From assembly GCF_028369295.1 (NCBI RefSeq), contig NZ_JAQMYP010000060.1, positions 1-62,676 on the forward strand: DNA of 62,676 nucleotides. Direction: 5' to 3'. The stretch is from Streptomyces sp. HD. GTDB lineage: Bacteria; Actinomycetota; Actinomycetes; Streptomycetales; Streptomycetaceae. The position numbers were made by a program, and so were the translations under genes. Shown here piece after piece: positions 17,581 to 25,369 of this stretch (the stretch's first letter is position 1; every line of letters begins with the position of its first letter). A model generated the notes under the pieces. It was given only the letters and a program-made list of their open reading frames with translations. It searched no databases and was not told where the DNA came from.

Positions 17581-19286
17581 CCAGCACAGGCATACGACTG
17601 CACGCGCCGGCGCCCGGTTGGTCCATCTCCGCGGACGTCGTGGTCGTCGGCTCCGGCGTCGCCGGCCTCACCGCGGCCCTGCGCTGCGAGGCCGCCGGGC
17701 TCAACACGGTCGTCGTCACCAAGGCCCGCCTGGACGACGGCTCCACCCGCTGGGCCCAGGGCGGCATCGCCGCGGCCCTCGGCGAGGGCGACACCCCCGA
17801 ACAGCACCTGGACGACACCCTGGTGGCGGGCGCGGGCCTGTGCGACGAAGAAGCGGTCCGCATCCTCGTCACCGAGGGCCCCGACGCCGTACGCCGCCTC
17901 ATCGCGACCGGCGCCCACTTCGACGAGTCCTCCGCAGGCGAGCTGGCCCTCACCCGCGAGGGCGGCCACCACCGCCGCCGTATCGCCCACGCAGGCGGCG
18001 ACGCGACCGGCGCGGAGATCTCCCGCGCCCTCGTCGAGGCGGTACGCGCGCGTGGCGTGCGCGCGATCGAGAACGCACTCGTCCTGGACCTCCTCACGGA
18101 CGCCGACGGCCGCACCGCGGGCGTCACCCTGCACGTCATGGGCGAGGGCCAGCACGACGGCGTGGGCGCGGTCCACGCGCCCGCGATCGTGCTCGCGACC
18201 GGCGGCATGGGCCAGGTCTACTCGGCGACGACCAACCCGTCCGTGTCGACGGGTGACGGCGTGGCCCTCGCCCTGCGCGCGGGCGCCGAGGTCAGCGATC
18301 TCGAATTCGTGCAGTTCCACCCCACGGTCCTGTTCCTCGGCCCGGACGCGGAGGGCCAGCAGCCCCTGGTCTCCGAGGCGGTACGCGGCGAGGGCGCCCA
18401 CCTGGTCGACGCCGACGGCGTGCGCTTCATGCTGGGCCGGCACGAACTGGCCGAACTCGCCCCCCGGGACATCGTCGCCAAGGGCATCATGCGGCGTATG
18501 CAGGAGCAGGACGCCGAGCACATGTTCCTCGACGCCCGCCACTTCGGCGCCGACATGTGGGAGCACCGTTTCCCGACGATCCTCGCCGCCTGCCGTGCGA
18601 ACGGCATCGACCCGGTCACCACCCCCATCCCGATCGCCCCGGCCGCCCACTACGCCTCCGGCGGCGTCCGCACCGACTCCCAGGGCCGTACGACCGTCCC
18701 CGGCCTGTACGCGTGCGGCGAGGTCGCCTGCACGGGCGTGCACGGCGCCAACCGCCTCGCCTCCAACTCGCTCCTCGAAGGCCTGGTCTACGCCGAGCGC
18801 ATCGCCGAGGACATCGCGGCGTCCCGCGCGGCCAACGGCCTCCACGCGCGCGTGCCGCACCCGGTGCCGTATCCCGACACCCCCGAGCACCCCCTCCTCA
18901 AGCCCGAGTCCCGCTTCACGATCCAGCGGATCATGACGGAGGGGGCAGGCGTCCTTCGCTCGGCGAACTCCCTCGCCAAGGCCGCCGACCAGCTCCAGCA
19001 GCTGCACACCGACGCCCGCGACGCCCTCGCCGAGAACGGCAAGACCGCCGAACCCGGCGTCGACACCTGGGAGGCCACCAACCTCCTGTGCGTGGCCCGC
19101 GTCCTGGTGGCCGCCGCCCATCTCCGTGAGGAGACGCGGGGCTGCCACTGGCGCGAGGACGAGCCCGACCGCGACGACACGGCATGGCGCCGCCACATCG
19201 TCGTACGCCTGAACCCGGACCGCACACTGGCCGTGCACACCACAGACACCGCAGACTTCCCCCCGACCCGGCCCCAGGAGCAGTGA
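17577..19286 (+). CDS. nadB: L-aspartate oxidase
   Basis: 569 aa flavoprotein that oxidises aspartate to iminoaspartate, the first step of de novo NAD synthesis. It has the FAD dinucleotide loop VVVVGSGVAGLTAALRCEAA, STRWAQGGIAAAL, the flavin/substrate segment PIPIAPAAHYASGG, and the C-terminal FAD motif CTGVHGANRLASNSLLEGL. The GTG start overlaps the panC stop by 4 nt. nadC follows at once. The partner quinolinate synthase (nadA) is not in this window. Confidence 0.96.
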   Translation: MTSTGIRLHAPAPGWSISADVVVVGSGVAGLTAALRCEAAGLNTVVVTKARLDDGSTRWAQGGIAAALGEGDTPEQHLDDTLVAGAGLCDEEAVRILVTEGPDAVRRLIATGAHFDESSAGELALTREGGHHRRRIAHAGGDATGAEISRALVEAVRARGVRAIENALVLDLLTDADGRTAGVTLHVMGEGQHDGVGAVHAPAIVLATGGMGQVYSATTNPSVSTGDGVALALRAGAEVSDLEFVQFHPTVLFLGPDAEGQQPLVSEAVRGEGAHLVDADGVRFMLGRHELAELAPRDIVAKGIMRRMQEQDAEHMFLDARHFGADMWEHRFPTILAACRANGIDPVTTPIPIAPAAHYASGGVRTDSQGRTTVPGLYACGEVACTGVHGANRLASNSLLEGLVYAERIAEDIAASRAANGLHARVPHPVPYPDTPEHPLLKPESRFTIQRIMTEGAGVLRSANSLAKAADQLQQLHTDARDALAENGKTAEPGVDTWEATNLLCVARVLVAAAHLREETRGCHWREDEPDRDDTAWRRHIVVRLNPDRTLAVHTTDTADFPPTRPQEQ

Positions 19287-19291
19287 CAGCA

Positions 19292-20272
19292 GTGACCACC
19301 CCCGACCTTCCCCTCGCCTCGAACGGCGGCTGCGGCGACGACTGCGCCTGCGGTGCCGGCGACGAGGCCGCAGAGTACGCAGAGTGCGGCCTCGACCCCG
19401 CACTCGCCGTGCTCCTCACCGAGGCGGGCCTGGACCCCGTCGAGGTCGAGGACATCGCCCACGTGGCCATCCAGGAGGACCTGGCCCACGGCGTCGACGT
19501 GACGACGGTCGCGACGATCCCCGAAGAGGCGACCGCCACCGCCGACTTCGTGGCGCGCGAGGCGGGCGTCGTGGCGGGCCTCAGGGTCGCCGAAGCGGTG
19601 GTCTCGATCGTCTGCGAGGACGAGTTCGAGGTGGAACGCCACGTGGAGGACGGCGACAAGGTGGAGGCGGGCCAGAAGCTCCTCTCCATCACCACCCGCA
19701 CCCGAGACCTCCTGACGGCCGAGCGCAGCGCACTGAACGTCCTCTGCCGCCTGTCGGGCATCGCGACGGCCACACGCGCGTGGGCGGACGTACTGGAGGG
19801 CACCAGGGCGAGGGTCCGCGACACCCGCAAGACGACGCCGGGCCTGCGCGCGCTGGAGAAGTACGCGGTGCGCTGCGGAGGCGGAGTGAACCACCGCATG
19901 TCCCTGTCGGACGCGGCCCTGGTGAAGGACAACCACGTAGTGGCGGCGGGCGGCGTCGCGGAGGCCTTCAAGGCGGTCCGCGAGGCCTTCCCGGACCTCG
20001 CCATCGAGGTCGAGGTGGACACCCTCCACCAGCTCCGCGAGGTCGTGGACGCGGGCGCCGACCTGATCCTCCTGGACAACTTCACGCCGGGCGAGTGCGA
20101 GGAGGCGGTGGCGATCGTGCACGGCCGAGCAGCCCTCGAAGCATCCGGCCGTCTGACCCTCGCCAACGCCAGGGCGTACGCCGACACGGGCGTCGACTAC
20201 CTGGCCGTAGGGGCCCTCACCCACTCCTCGCCGATCCTGGACATCGGCCTGGACCTGCGAGCGGCGGAGTAG
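19292..20272 (+). CDS. nadC: nicotinate-nucleotide pyrophosphorylase (quinolinate phosphoribosyltransferase)
   Basis: 326 aa. Converts quinolinate and PRPP to nicotinate mononucleotide. Core motifs are RDTRKTTPGLRALEKYAV, CGGGVNHRMSLSDAALVKDNH and LILLDNF. The N-terminus carries a Cys-rich extension (Cys14, Cys18, Cys20, Cys32 in GGCGDDCACGAGDE and AECGLD) that the catalytic fold does not need. An AGGAG ends 11 nt before the GTG at 19292, which I prefer. A GTG at 19283 overlaps the nadB stop and is the alternative. It is the fourth gene of the coupled operon. Confidence 0.95.
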   Translation: MTTPDLPLASNGGCGDDCACGAGDEAAEYAECGLDPALAVLLTEAGLDPVEVEDIAHVAIQEDLAHGVDVTTVATIPEEATATADFVAREAGVVAGLRVAEAVVSIVCEDEFEVERHVEDGDKVEAGQKLLSITTRTRDLLTAERSALNVLCRLSGIATATRAWADVLEGTRARVRDTRKTTPGLRALEKYAVRCGGGVNHRMSLSDAALVKDNHVVAAGGVAEAFKAVREAFPDLAIEVEVDTLHQLREVVDAGADLILLDNFTPGECEEAVAIVHGRAALEASGRLTLANARAYADTGVDYLAVGALTHSSPILDIGLDLRAAE

Positions 20273-20280
20273 GAACGGGC

Positions 20281-21078
20281 ATGCTCCTCACGATCGACGT
20301 AGGCAACACCCACACCGTCCTCGGCCTCTTCGACGGCGAGGACATCGTCGAGCACTGGCGCATCTCGACGGACGCCCGCCGCACGGCCGACGAACTGGCG
20401 GTCCTCCTCCAGGGCCTGATGGGCATGCACCCGCTCCTCGGCGACGAACTGGGCGACGGCATCGACGGAATCGCCATCTGCGCGACCGTCCCCTCGGTCC
20501 TCCACGAACTCCGCGAGGTGACCCGCCGCTACTACGGCGACGTCCCTGCCGTCCTCGTCGAGCCGGGCGTGAAGACGGGCGTACCGATCCTCACCGACAA
20601 CCCGAAGGAGGTGGGCGCCGACCGCATCATCAACGCGGTCGCGGCGGTCGACCTCTACGGCGGCCCGGCGATCGTCGTCGACTTCGGTACGGCGACGACG
20701 TTCGACGCGGTGAGCGCCCGCGGTGAGTACATCGGCGGCGTCATCGCCCCCGGCATCGAGATCTCCGTCGAGGCCCTCGGCGTCCGCGGCGCCCAGCTCC
20801 GCAAGATCGAGGTGGCCCGCCCGCGCAGCGTCATCGGCAAGAACACCGTAGAGGCCATGCAGTCCGGCATCATCTACGGCTTCGCAGGCCAGGTGGACGG
20901 CGTGGTGAACCGCATGGCCCGCGAACTGGCGGACGACCCCGAGGACGTCACGGTCATCGCAACGGGCGGCCTGGCTCCCATGGTCCTCGGCGAATCCTCG
21001 GTCATCGACGAACACGAACCGTGGCTGACCCTGATCGGCCTACGCCTGGTCTACGAACGCAACGTCTCCCGCATGTGA
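20281..21078 (+). CDS. coaX: type III pantothenate kinase
   Basis: 265 aa. ASKHA-fold kinase that phosphorylates pantothenate, the first committed step of CoA synthesis. Motifs are LTIDVGNTHTVLGLF (phosphate-binding loop), GADRIINAVAA, VVDFGTATTFDAV (catalytic Asp) and GGVIAPGI. It ends the operon, 8 nt after nadC, so CoA and NAD precursor enzymes are co-transcribed. The type III enzyme is not inhibited by CoA in characterised homologues. A strong hairpin follows about 60 nt downstream. Confidence 0.95.
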   Translation: MLLTIDVGNTHTVLGLFDGEDIVEHWRISTDARRTADELAVLLQGLMGMHPLLGDELGDGIDGIAICATVPSVLHELREVTRRYYGDVPAVLVEPGVKTGVPILTDNPKEVGADRIINAVAAVDLYGGPAIVVDFGTATTFDAVSARGEYIGGVIAPGIEISVEALGVRGAQLRKIEVARPRSVIGKNTVEAMQSGIIYGFAGQVDGVVNRMARELADDPEDVTVIATGGLAPMVLGESSVIDEHEPWLTLIGLRLVYERNVSRM

Positions 21079-21134
21079 CTCCGTCGGCCAAGCCGCTCCA
21101 CCACACACCGCCGCATTTTGAACGCACAGGCGCA

Positions 21135-21162
21135 GCCGCAGGCCTCCCTGGGAGCCTGCGGC
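21135..21162 (+). terminator. hairpin after coaX, likely terminator
   Basis: GCCGCAGG pairs exactly with CCTGCGGC across a 12-nt centre that can itself pair (CTC/GAG). It lies about 55 nt after the coaX stop and has no T-run, as is usual for Streptomyces terminators. Confidence 0.6.
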
Positions 21163-21354
21163 CCCCGGACCCCCGCTCCGGGCGTTGGCCCGGCCCGGGT
21201 CCGAACGTTGCCCCCGGCGGTGGCTGAACGGACGTGGGTGCGCACCCCGGCGCGACGGGGTGCCGCCGCGCCCACCCCCACCACCCGAGTGGCTCCCCGC
21301 GCCACACCCACCTCCCTATGCCGCGTTTGTCTGATTAGCGCGTATCGTCGCCGC

Positions 21355-22041
21355 ATGCCCACGCCATACGGATCCCGCGGCGGCATGGCGTTCGGCGCGG
21401 AGGAGCTGCGTGTGCTCCGCCGCGCTCTCGCCCTCGCCCTCCACCCCGACCCCGCCTCGGCCGAAGACGTCGAGGACTGTCTCCGCCTCGCCGAGTCGCT
21501 CGACGAGGCGATCCGCGAGGGCGCCCGGCTGCGTGCGTTCTTGGTGGCCGACCTCGCCCGCTACCGCGCCGCCCTCCCCGGCACCGCAGCCGGCTACCTC
21601 ACCCTCCTCGAAGAGGCCCTCACCGCCGGGTACCACCCCACCCCCGACGACCTCGCCGCCCTCCGAGCCCTCCGCAGCAGCCCCGCCGCCGCCACCCTCC
21701 TGGACCGCTGCCGGCCACTCGCCGACCAGGACACACGAGCCCGTCCCACCATCCCGGCGTCCCGCACCCACCTCACGGCCCTCCCCGGAGGCCTCGCCCT
21801 CCCCGCCCAGGGCGCCACCCAGGACGCCGCTCAGGACCCCGCCAGGCAGCCCCGGAAGAAGCCGGCAGAAAAGCCGGCCGCCCCCAAGCCCGGTCCCGGC
21901 CCGGCCCCCACCCCCGGCCCCGAGCCCACCCCCGCCGCCCCGAAGCCACCACGCCCCATCCCCACCCCCGGCGAGGTCTTCCCCCGCCGCAAACCGACCC
22001 CGCCCCCCTCGAACCCGCCCCAGCAACTGGCCGCAGGCTGA
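21355..22041 (+). CDS. hypothetical protein with proline-rich C-terminus
   Basis: 228 aa. The first ~125 residues are helical and charged (EELRVLRRALALALHPDPASAEDVEDCLRLAESLDEA), with no membrane span or signal peptide. The rest is a Pro/Lys/Ala-rich tail that looks disordered. I do not recognise a named domain. The ATG at 21355 is preceded by a TATCGT hexamer ending 6 nt upstream and by no Shine-Dalgarno, which fits a leaderless transcript. It starts well after the coaX hairpin and is therefore a separate unit. Confidence 0.7.
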   Translation: MPTPYGSRGGMAFGAEELRVLRRALALALHPDPASAEDVEDCLRLAESLDEAIREGARLRAFLVADLARYRAALPGTAAGYLTLLEEALTAGYHPTPDDLAALRALRSSPAAATLLDRCRPLADQDTRARPTIPASRTHLTALPGGLALPAQGATQDAAQDPARQPRKKPAEKPAAPKPGPGPAPTPGPEPTPAAPKPPRPIPTPGEVFPRRKPTPPPSNPPQQLAAG

Positions 22042-22104
22042 CAACAGCCACACGCCGCAAGCTGCACGCCGCACCACAAAGACCATGCGCAGACGCACCC
22101 CGGG

Positions 22105-22185
22105 CAGCCCGGCTGCCCGGCGAGGTGCCCTCCGCCCCCAGGCCCAGCCCGGCTGCCCGGCGAGGTCCCCCTCCGCCCCCAGGCC
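22105..22185. repeat. tandem duplication, 40/41 bp x 2
   Basis: Two adjacent copies of a unit beginning CAGCCCGGCTGCCCGGCGAG, at 22105-22144 and 22145-22185, differing by one substitution and one extra C. Each copy contains the self-complementary core CGGGC/GCCCG, so each can fold. The repeat lies between two genes. Confidence 0.85.
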
Positions 22186-22296
22186 CAGCCCCCAGCCCCA
22201 CGTCTCCCGGCCCCCAGCACTCGACGCCCCGCCCCCCTTCGAAGCTCGTGAAGCCCCCCGCCCAGGCCGCCCCCGCCCCCTGGCTACCCTGGATGC

Positions 22297-22476
22297 ATGG
22301 ACTACGTCTCCGCACTCCTCCCGCCGGCCGTCATGGCCGTGTTCTTCATCGGCGTGATCAGGGTGATCGTGAAGACCCAGGGCGGAGCCAACAAGGCCAA
22401 GGAGGACGCCGCGGTCGACGCGGCCCTCGCGCGCACAGAGGGCACCCGCCAGGCCCCCGCGGCCCCGGACGCCTGA
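22297..22476 (+). CDS. small single-span membrane protein
   Basis: 59 aa: one N-terminal membrane helix (VSALLPPAVMAVFFIGVIRVIV) and a charged, Ala-rich cytoplasmic tail starting KTQGGANKAKEDAA. Proteins of this size and layout are conserved in Streptomyces without a known job. The ATG at 22297 has no strong ribosome-binding site; GGATGC lies directly before it. It is immediately upstream of the BlaI-like regulator but 167 nt away. Confidence 0.7.
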   Translation: MDYVSALLPPAVMAVFFIGVIRVIVKTQGGANKAKEDAAVDAALARTEGTRQAPAAPDA

Positions 22477-22643
22477 GCCGACCCGAGCCCGACCGGCCTG
22501 GTCCGAGCCGGTCCGAGCCGCTCCGATCCCCCCTCCCGAACCGCGGACGTTTTCCGAATCCCCGCGCCCTTTTTGCCCCGTTCGCCAAAGAAAGCGCACG
22601 TCCGGCACGCCAACACCTAGTTCTCCCACTATTGTGCTGAACT

Positions 22644-23249
22644 GTGCCTCGCCCATTGGGAGAACTCGAAGACGCGGTCATGACGCGGGTGTGGAAGTGG
22701 AACCGCCCGGTGACCGTTCGAGAAGTCCTGGAAGATCTCCAGCAGGAACGGTCCATCGCGTACACCACGGTGATGACCGTTTTGGACAATCTCCATCAGA
22801 AGGGCTGGGTACGCCGCGAGGCGGAAGGCCGCGCCTATCGATATGAGGCGGTCTCCACACGAGCCGCCTACGCGGCCGCCCTGATGAACGACGCCTGGTC
22901 GCAGAGCGACAACCCCGCCGCCGCACTCGTCGCCTTCTTCGGCATGATGAGCGAGGAACAACGCCTCGCCCTGCGGGACGCCGTACGCATGGTCCAGGGC
23001 CCGGAAACACCCGAACCCACAGAACCTCCCGATACACACCGCGTTACGGGCACGGATACGACCGGCACGGATACGACCGGCACCGATACCACCGGCACTC
23101 ATAGAGCCGGAACCGATACGACCGGCGGTGATACCGCAGGCACCGATACCACCTCCCCCCAAACCCGCAAGCCCGATACCGGCCCAGATACCCACGCGGA
23201 TACCGCCGCCGAGAACCCCGGCTCCGCACAGGAGCGCCGCGGGCGATAG
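22644..23249 (+). CDS. BlaI/MecI/CopY-family transcriptional repressor with repetitive tail
   Basis: 201 aa. The winged-helix N-terminus is classic BlaI/MecI: GELEDAVMTRVWKWNRPVTV, DLQQERSIAYTTVMTVLDNL, KGWVRREAEGRAYRY. After residue 135 comes a low-complexity tail made of seven 5-residue units (GTDTT and variants), which ordinary BlaI proteins lack. No BlaR/MecR sensor protease or beta-lactamase gene is nearby. The GTG at 22644 is preceded by a TATTGT hexamer ending 8 nt upstream and lacks a Shine-Dalgarno, so it may be leaderless. The function of the tail is unknown. Confidence 0.9.
   Translation: MPRPLGELEDAVMTRVWKWNRPVTVREVLEDLQQERSIAYTTVMTVLDNLHQKGWVRREAEGRAYRYEAVSTRAAYAAALMNDAWSQSDNPAAALVAFFGMMSEEQRLALRDAVRMVQGPETPEPTEPPDTHRVTGTDTTGTDTTGTDTTGTHRAGTDTTGGDTAGTDTTSPQTRKPDTGPDTHADTAAENPGSAQERRGR
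23049..23153 (+). repeat. in-frame 15-bp minisatellite, 7 units
   Basis: Seven consecutive 15-bp units (consensus GGCACGGATACGACC) encode GTDTT, GTDTT, GTDTT, GTHRA, GTDTT, GGDTA, GTDTT in the tail of the BlaI-like protein. Unit length keeps the reading frame. Confidence 0.95.
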
Positions 23250-23258
23250 CGTCCGCTC

Positions 23259-23822
23259 ATGTCAGCAGAGAGCCACTCGGTCGAGAGCTCCTCGGTGGGG
23301 AGCCCAGAAGTCACCGCAAAAGCCATCACCGTCCGACGGGCCCGCACCAGCGATGTCCCAGTGGTACGTCGTCTCCTGGACGAGTACGTCCAGCGTCGCA
23401 TCCTGCTCGACAAAGCCACGGTGACCCTTTACGAGGACATCCAGGAGTTCTGGGTCGCGGAACGCGACGACAACGGCGAGGTCGTCGGCTGCGGCGCCCT
23501 GCACGTGATGTGGGAAGACCTGGCGGAAGTCCGCACTCTTGCCGTGAAGCCCGGTCTGAAGGGCGCCGGCGTCGGTCATCAGTTGCTGGAGAAGTTGCTG
23601 CACACCGCGCGCTGGCTCGGTGTTCGCCGGGTTTTCTGTCTGACCTTCGAAGTGGACTTCTTCGGCAAGCACGGCTTCGTCGAGATCGGTGAGACGCCGG
23701 TTGACACCGATGTCTACGCGGAGCTCCTGCGTTCCTATGACGAGGGCGTGGCGGAGTTCCTCGGTCTCGAACGAGTGAAACCGAACACCTTGGGCAACAG
23801 GCGGATGCTTCTGCATCTGTGA
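23259..23822 (+). CDS. GNAT acetyltransferase, probable amino-acid N-acetyltransferase (ArgA type)
   Basis: 187 aa. GNAT fold with VRRARTSDVPVVRRLLDEYV at the start, the acetyl-CoA segment LAVKPGLKGAGVGHQLLEKL, and the ending KPNTLGNRRMLLHL. It resembles the short actinobacterial N-acetylglutamate synthases (M. tuberculosis Rv2747), which would make the first arginine intermediate. The ATG at 23259 is 10 nt after the upstream stop. A TAGCGT hexamer ends 6 nt before it, so either coupling or a leaderless transcript is possible. The substrate is inferred. Confidence 0.82.
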   Translation: MSAESHSVESSSVGSPEVTAKAITVRRARTSDVPVVRRLLDEYVQRRILLDKATVTLYEDIQEFWVAERDDNGEVVGCGALHVMWEDLAEVRTLAVKPGLKGAGVGHQLLEKLLHTARWLGVRRVFCLTFEVDFFGKHGFVEIGETPVDTDVYAELLRSYDEGVAEFLGLERVKPNTLGNRRMLLHL

Positions 23823-23902
23823 TCGCCGGCAGCCTTCCTCGGACTTGCGCAAGCTTCCGGAAGACATATTCCGCCCGGACCGGCCGTGCCCAGGTGCCCT
23901 AT

Positions 23903-23927
23903 GTCCGAAACGCGCATGTTTCCGGAC
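23903..23927 (+). terminator. bulged hairpin after the acetyltransferase gene
   Basis: GTCCGAAAC pairs with GTTTCCGGAC (one bulged base) around a 6-nt loop, 80 nt after the stop. Likely a transcription end for the acetyltransferase, ahead of the lsr2 promoter. Confidence 0.45.
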
Positions 23928-23995
23928 GGGGGCCGGGGCGGTGGGTCTCTCCCGGGGGTTTGTGTTTTTCCCGCAAAAGCGGTTTGCTTTCCGAC

Positions 23996-24017
23996 GTACT
24001 GCAGTACTGCATATAAC
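23996..24017 (+). promoter_or_regulatory. lsr2 promoter with 12-bp perfect palindrome
   Basis: The palindrome GTACTGCAGTAC (23996-24007) is followed at 24012 by TATAAC, a good -10 hexamer, so the palindrome fills the spacer of the likely lsr2 promoter. This is where a repressor would bind. The region is also more AT-rich than its surroundings, which would suit Lsr2 autoregulation. Confidence 0.5.
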
Positions 24018-24083
24018 AGGGGACGGCGAAACGGCGGACGCCGCAGACCCCCGGCCCTCAAGTTATCGATGAAAGGAAATCCG

Positions 24084-24419
24084 GTGGCACAGAAGGTTCA
24101 GGTCCTTCTTGTCGACGACCTCGACGGCGGCGAGGCCGACGAGACCGTGACGTTCGCGCTGGACGGCAAGACGTACGAGATCGATCTCACGACTGCCAAT
24201 GCGGACAAGCTCCGTGGTCTTCTTGAGCCTTACGTGAAGGGCGGTCGTCGTACCGGAGGCCGCGCTTCGGGTGGTCGCGGAAAGGCGCGCGCCGCTTCCG
24301 GTGGCAGCCAGGACACCGCGCAGATCCGCGCATGGGCCAAGGAGAACGGCTACGAGGTCAACGACCGCGGCCGCGTTCCCGCGTCCATTCGTGAGGCATA
24401 CGAGAAGGCCAACGCCTGA
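24084..24419 (+). CDS. lsr2: nucleoid-associated xenogeneic silencer Lsr2
   Basis: 111 aa, the usual Lsr2 length. The N-terminal dimerisation domain reads VAQKVQVLLVDDLDGGEADE, TVTFALDGKTYEIDL. A Gly/Arg linker (GGRRTGGRASGGRGK) follows, and the C-terminal DNA-binding domain IRAWAKENGYEVNDRGRVPA contains the RGR hook that enters AT-rich minor grooves. The GTG at 24084 has AAAGGA 7 nt upstream; the ATG at 24069 is rejected because it would place that ribosome-binding site inside the gene. Lsr2 silences horizontally acquired, AT-rich DNA across the chromosome. Confidence 0.97.
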   Translation: MAQKVQVLLVDDLDGGEADETVTFALDGKTYEIDLTTANADKLRGLLEPYVKGGRRTGGRASGGRGKARAASGGSQDTAQIRAWAKENGYEVNDRGRVPASIREAYEKANA

Positions 24420-24438
24420 TTCCAGGCCGAAGCCTGCT

Positions 24439-25143
24439 CTACGGACAGGCCGAGGGCTGCACGCCCGCGCGTCGCAGCCGCAGGCGGTGGCAGTGCGTGG
24501 CCACCGTGTCCAGCACCCGTACGAGATCGGGGGCGCCCCCACCGCCCCCCAGGGCCGACAGTGTCGGCAGCGAGGCCTCGACCTCGCCCCCAGTCCCGGG
24601 GGGCCGCAGCCACACGGCGGCCCCCTGCACTGCAGCCGACCGGCCCAGGGCAAGCGGCCGCATCATGCCGCACCCCGGCAGACCAGGACGTCGTACGGCC
24701 CCTCCAGGCCCCGGATCGACGGGCTGCCGTACGGGCGTGACCGGCCCCCACTCGGGTGGCAGGGGCGCCTCCATGAGGTCGCCCTCGCCGAGCGCCGTCA
24801 GGTCCAGGGGCAGTGAGCCCCACTCCAGCCAGTCCAGTGCTCCCGGCACCTCCTGCGCGCTGCCCGCGGCGATGAGCAGCCGCATCCGGTCGCCGCGGAC
24901 GGCCACCGGGGAGTCCGGCGTCAGATGGCGCAGTGCCGCGCGGCCCGCCCCGGCCGGGACGTCCAGGACGTCGAAGCGCGGGCCCACGCAAAGCCACAGC
25001 GGGAATCCGGGGGCCCCGGGCACCACCGGCCAGCCCAGTTCGTTCTCGTACCACCGACGGACCTGATCGCTCGGATCGAGCGGCCGACGGGGGAGGGGGA
25101 TCGTGGCAGGGTCCGTGGTGATCACGGGGCGGGTGCCGACCAT
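24439..25143 (-). CDS. conserved hypothetical protein (SCO3374-like)
   Basis: 234 aa. Conserved next to lsr2 and clpC in Streptomyces as far as I recall, but without a known function. The N-terminus has PSDQVRRWYENELGWPVVPG and VGPRFDVLDVPAGAGRAALRHL, which recalls the opening of bifunctional DNA primase/polymerase N-terminal domains, but catalytic acidic residues are not evident. No signal peptide or membrane helix. It is convergent with lsr2 (19 nt apart) and divergent from clpC. Confidence 0.75.
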   Translation of the reverse strand: MVGTRPVITTDPATIPLPRRPLDPSDQVRRWYENELGWPVVPGAPGFPLWLCVGPRFDVLDVPAGAGRAALRHLTPDSPVAVRGDRMRLLIAAGSAQEVPGALDWLEWGSLPLDLTALGEGDLMEAPLPPEWGPVTPVRQPVDPGPGGAVRRPGLPGCGMMRPLALGRSAAVQGAAVWLRPPGTGGEVEASLPTLSALGGGGGAPDLVRVLDTVATHCHRLRLRRAGVQPSACP

Positions 25144-25249
25144 GCCAAGTGCAACCGCCGAAAGAGCATGCGGGTTACGCTGGGTGCACTAGTGGATGCG
25201 CAGAGTGTCGAAAAGGGGGCGTGCGGGGGGTGTGGGCAGGCGCAAGGTT

Positions 25250-25263
25250 GTTCGCCCGTAGCG
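25250..25263 (+). promoter_or_regulatory. ClgR-type box 1
   Basis: GTTCGCCCGTAGCG matches the Streptomyces ClgR consensus GTTCGC-N5-GCG exactly. ClgR activates clp and lon protease genes; the downstream gene is clpC. This is the distal box, 324 nt before the clpC start. Confidence 0.6.
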
Positions 25264-25355
25264 GAGGGAACCGGGGGGCGCGGCATGGAGTGTCAGTCCC
25301 AGCGGGTAAGACATCCCTAGTGGGAGGGGGCGACACGCAGGACAGTGAGTCTCAC

Positions 25356-25369
25356 GTTCGCCATCGGCG
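25356..25369 (+). promoter_or_regulatory. ClgR-type box 2
   Basis: GTTCGCCATCGGCG is a second exact GTTCGC-N5-GCG match, 106 bp downstream of box 1 and in the same orientation, 218 nt before the clpC start. Confidence 0.65.

Noticed and set aside
23259..24419. lsr2 starting at the ATG at 24069 or further upstream
   Set aside because: The GTG at 24084 has AAAGGA at correct spacing and gives the conserved VAQKVQ start and 111-aa length.
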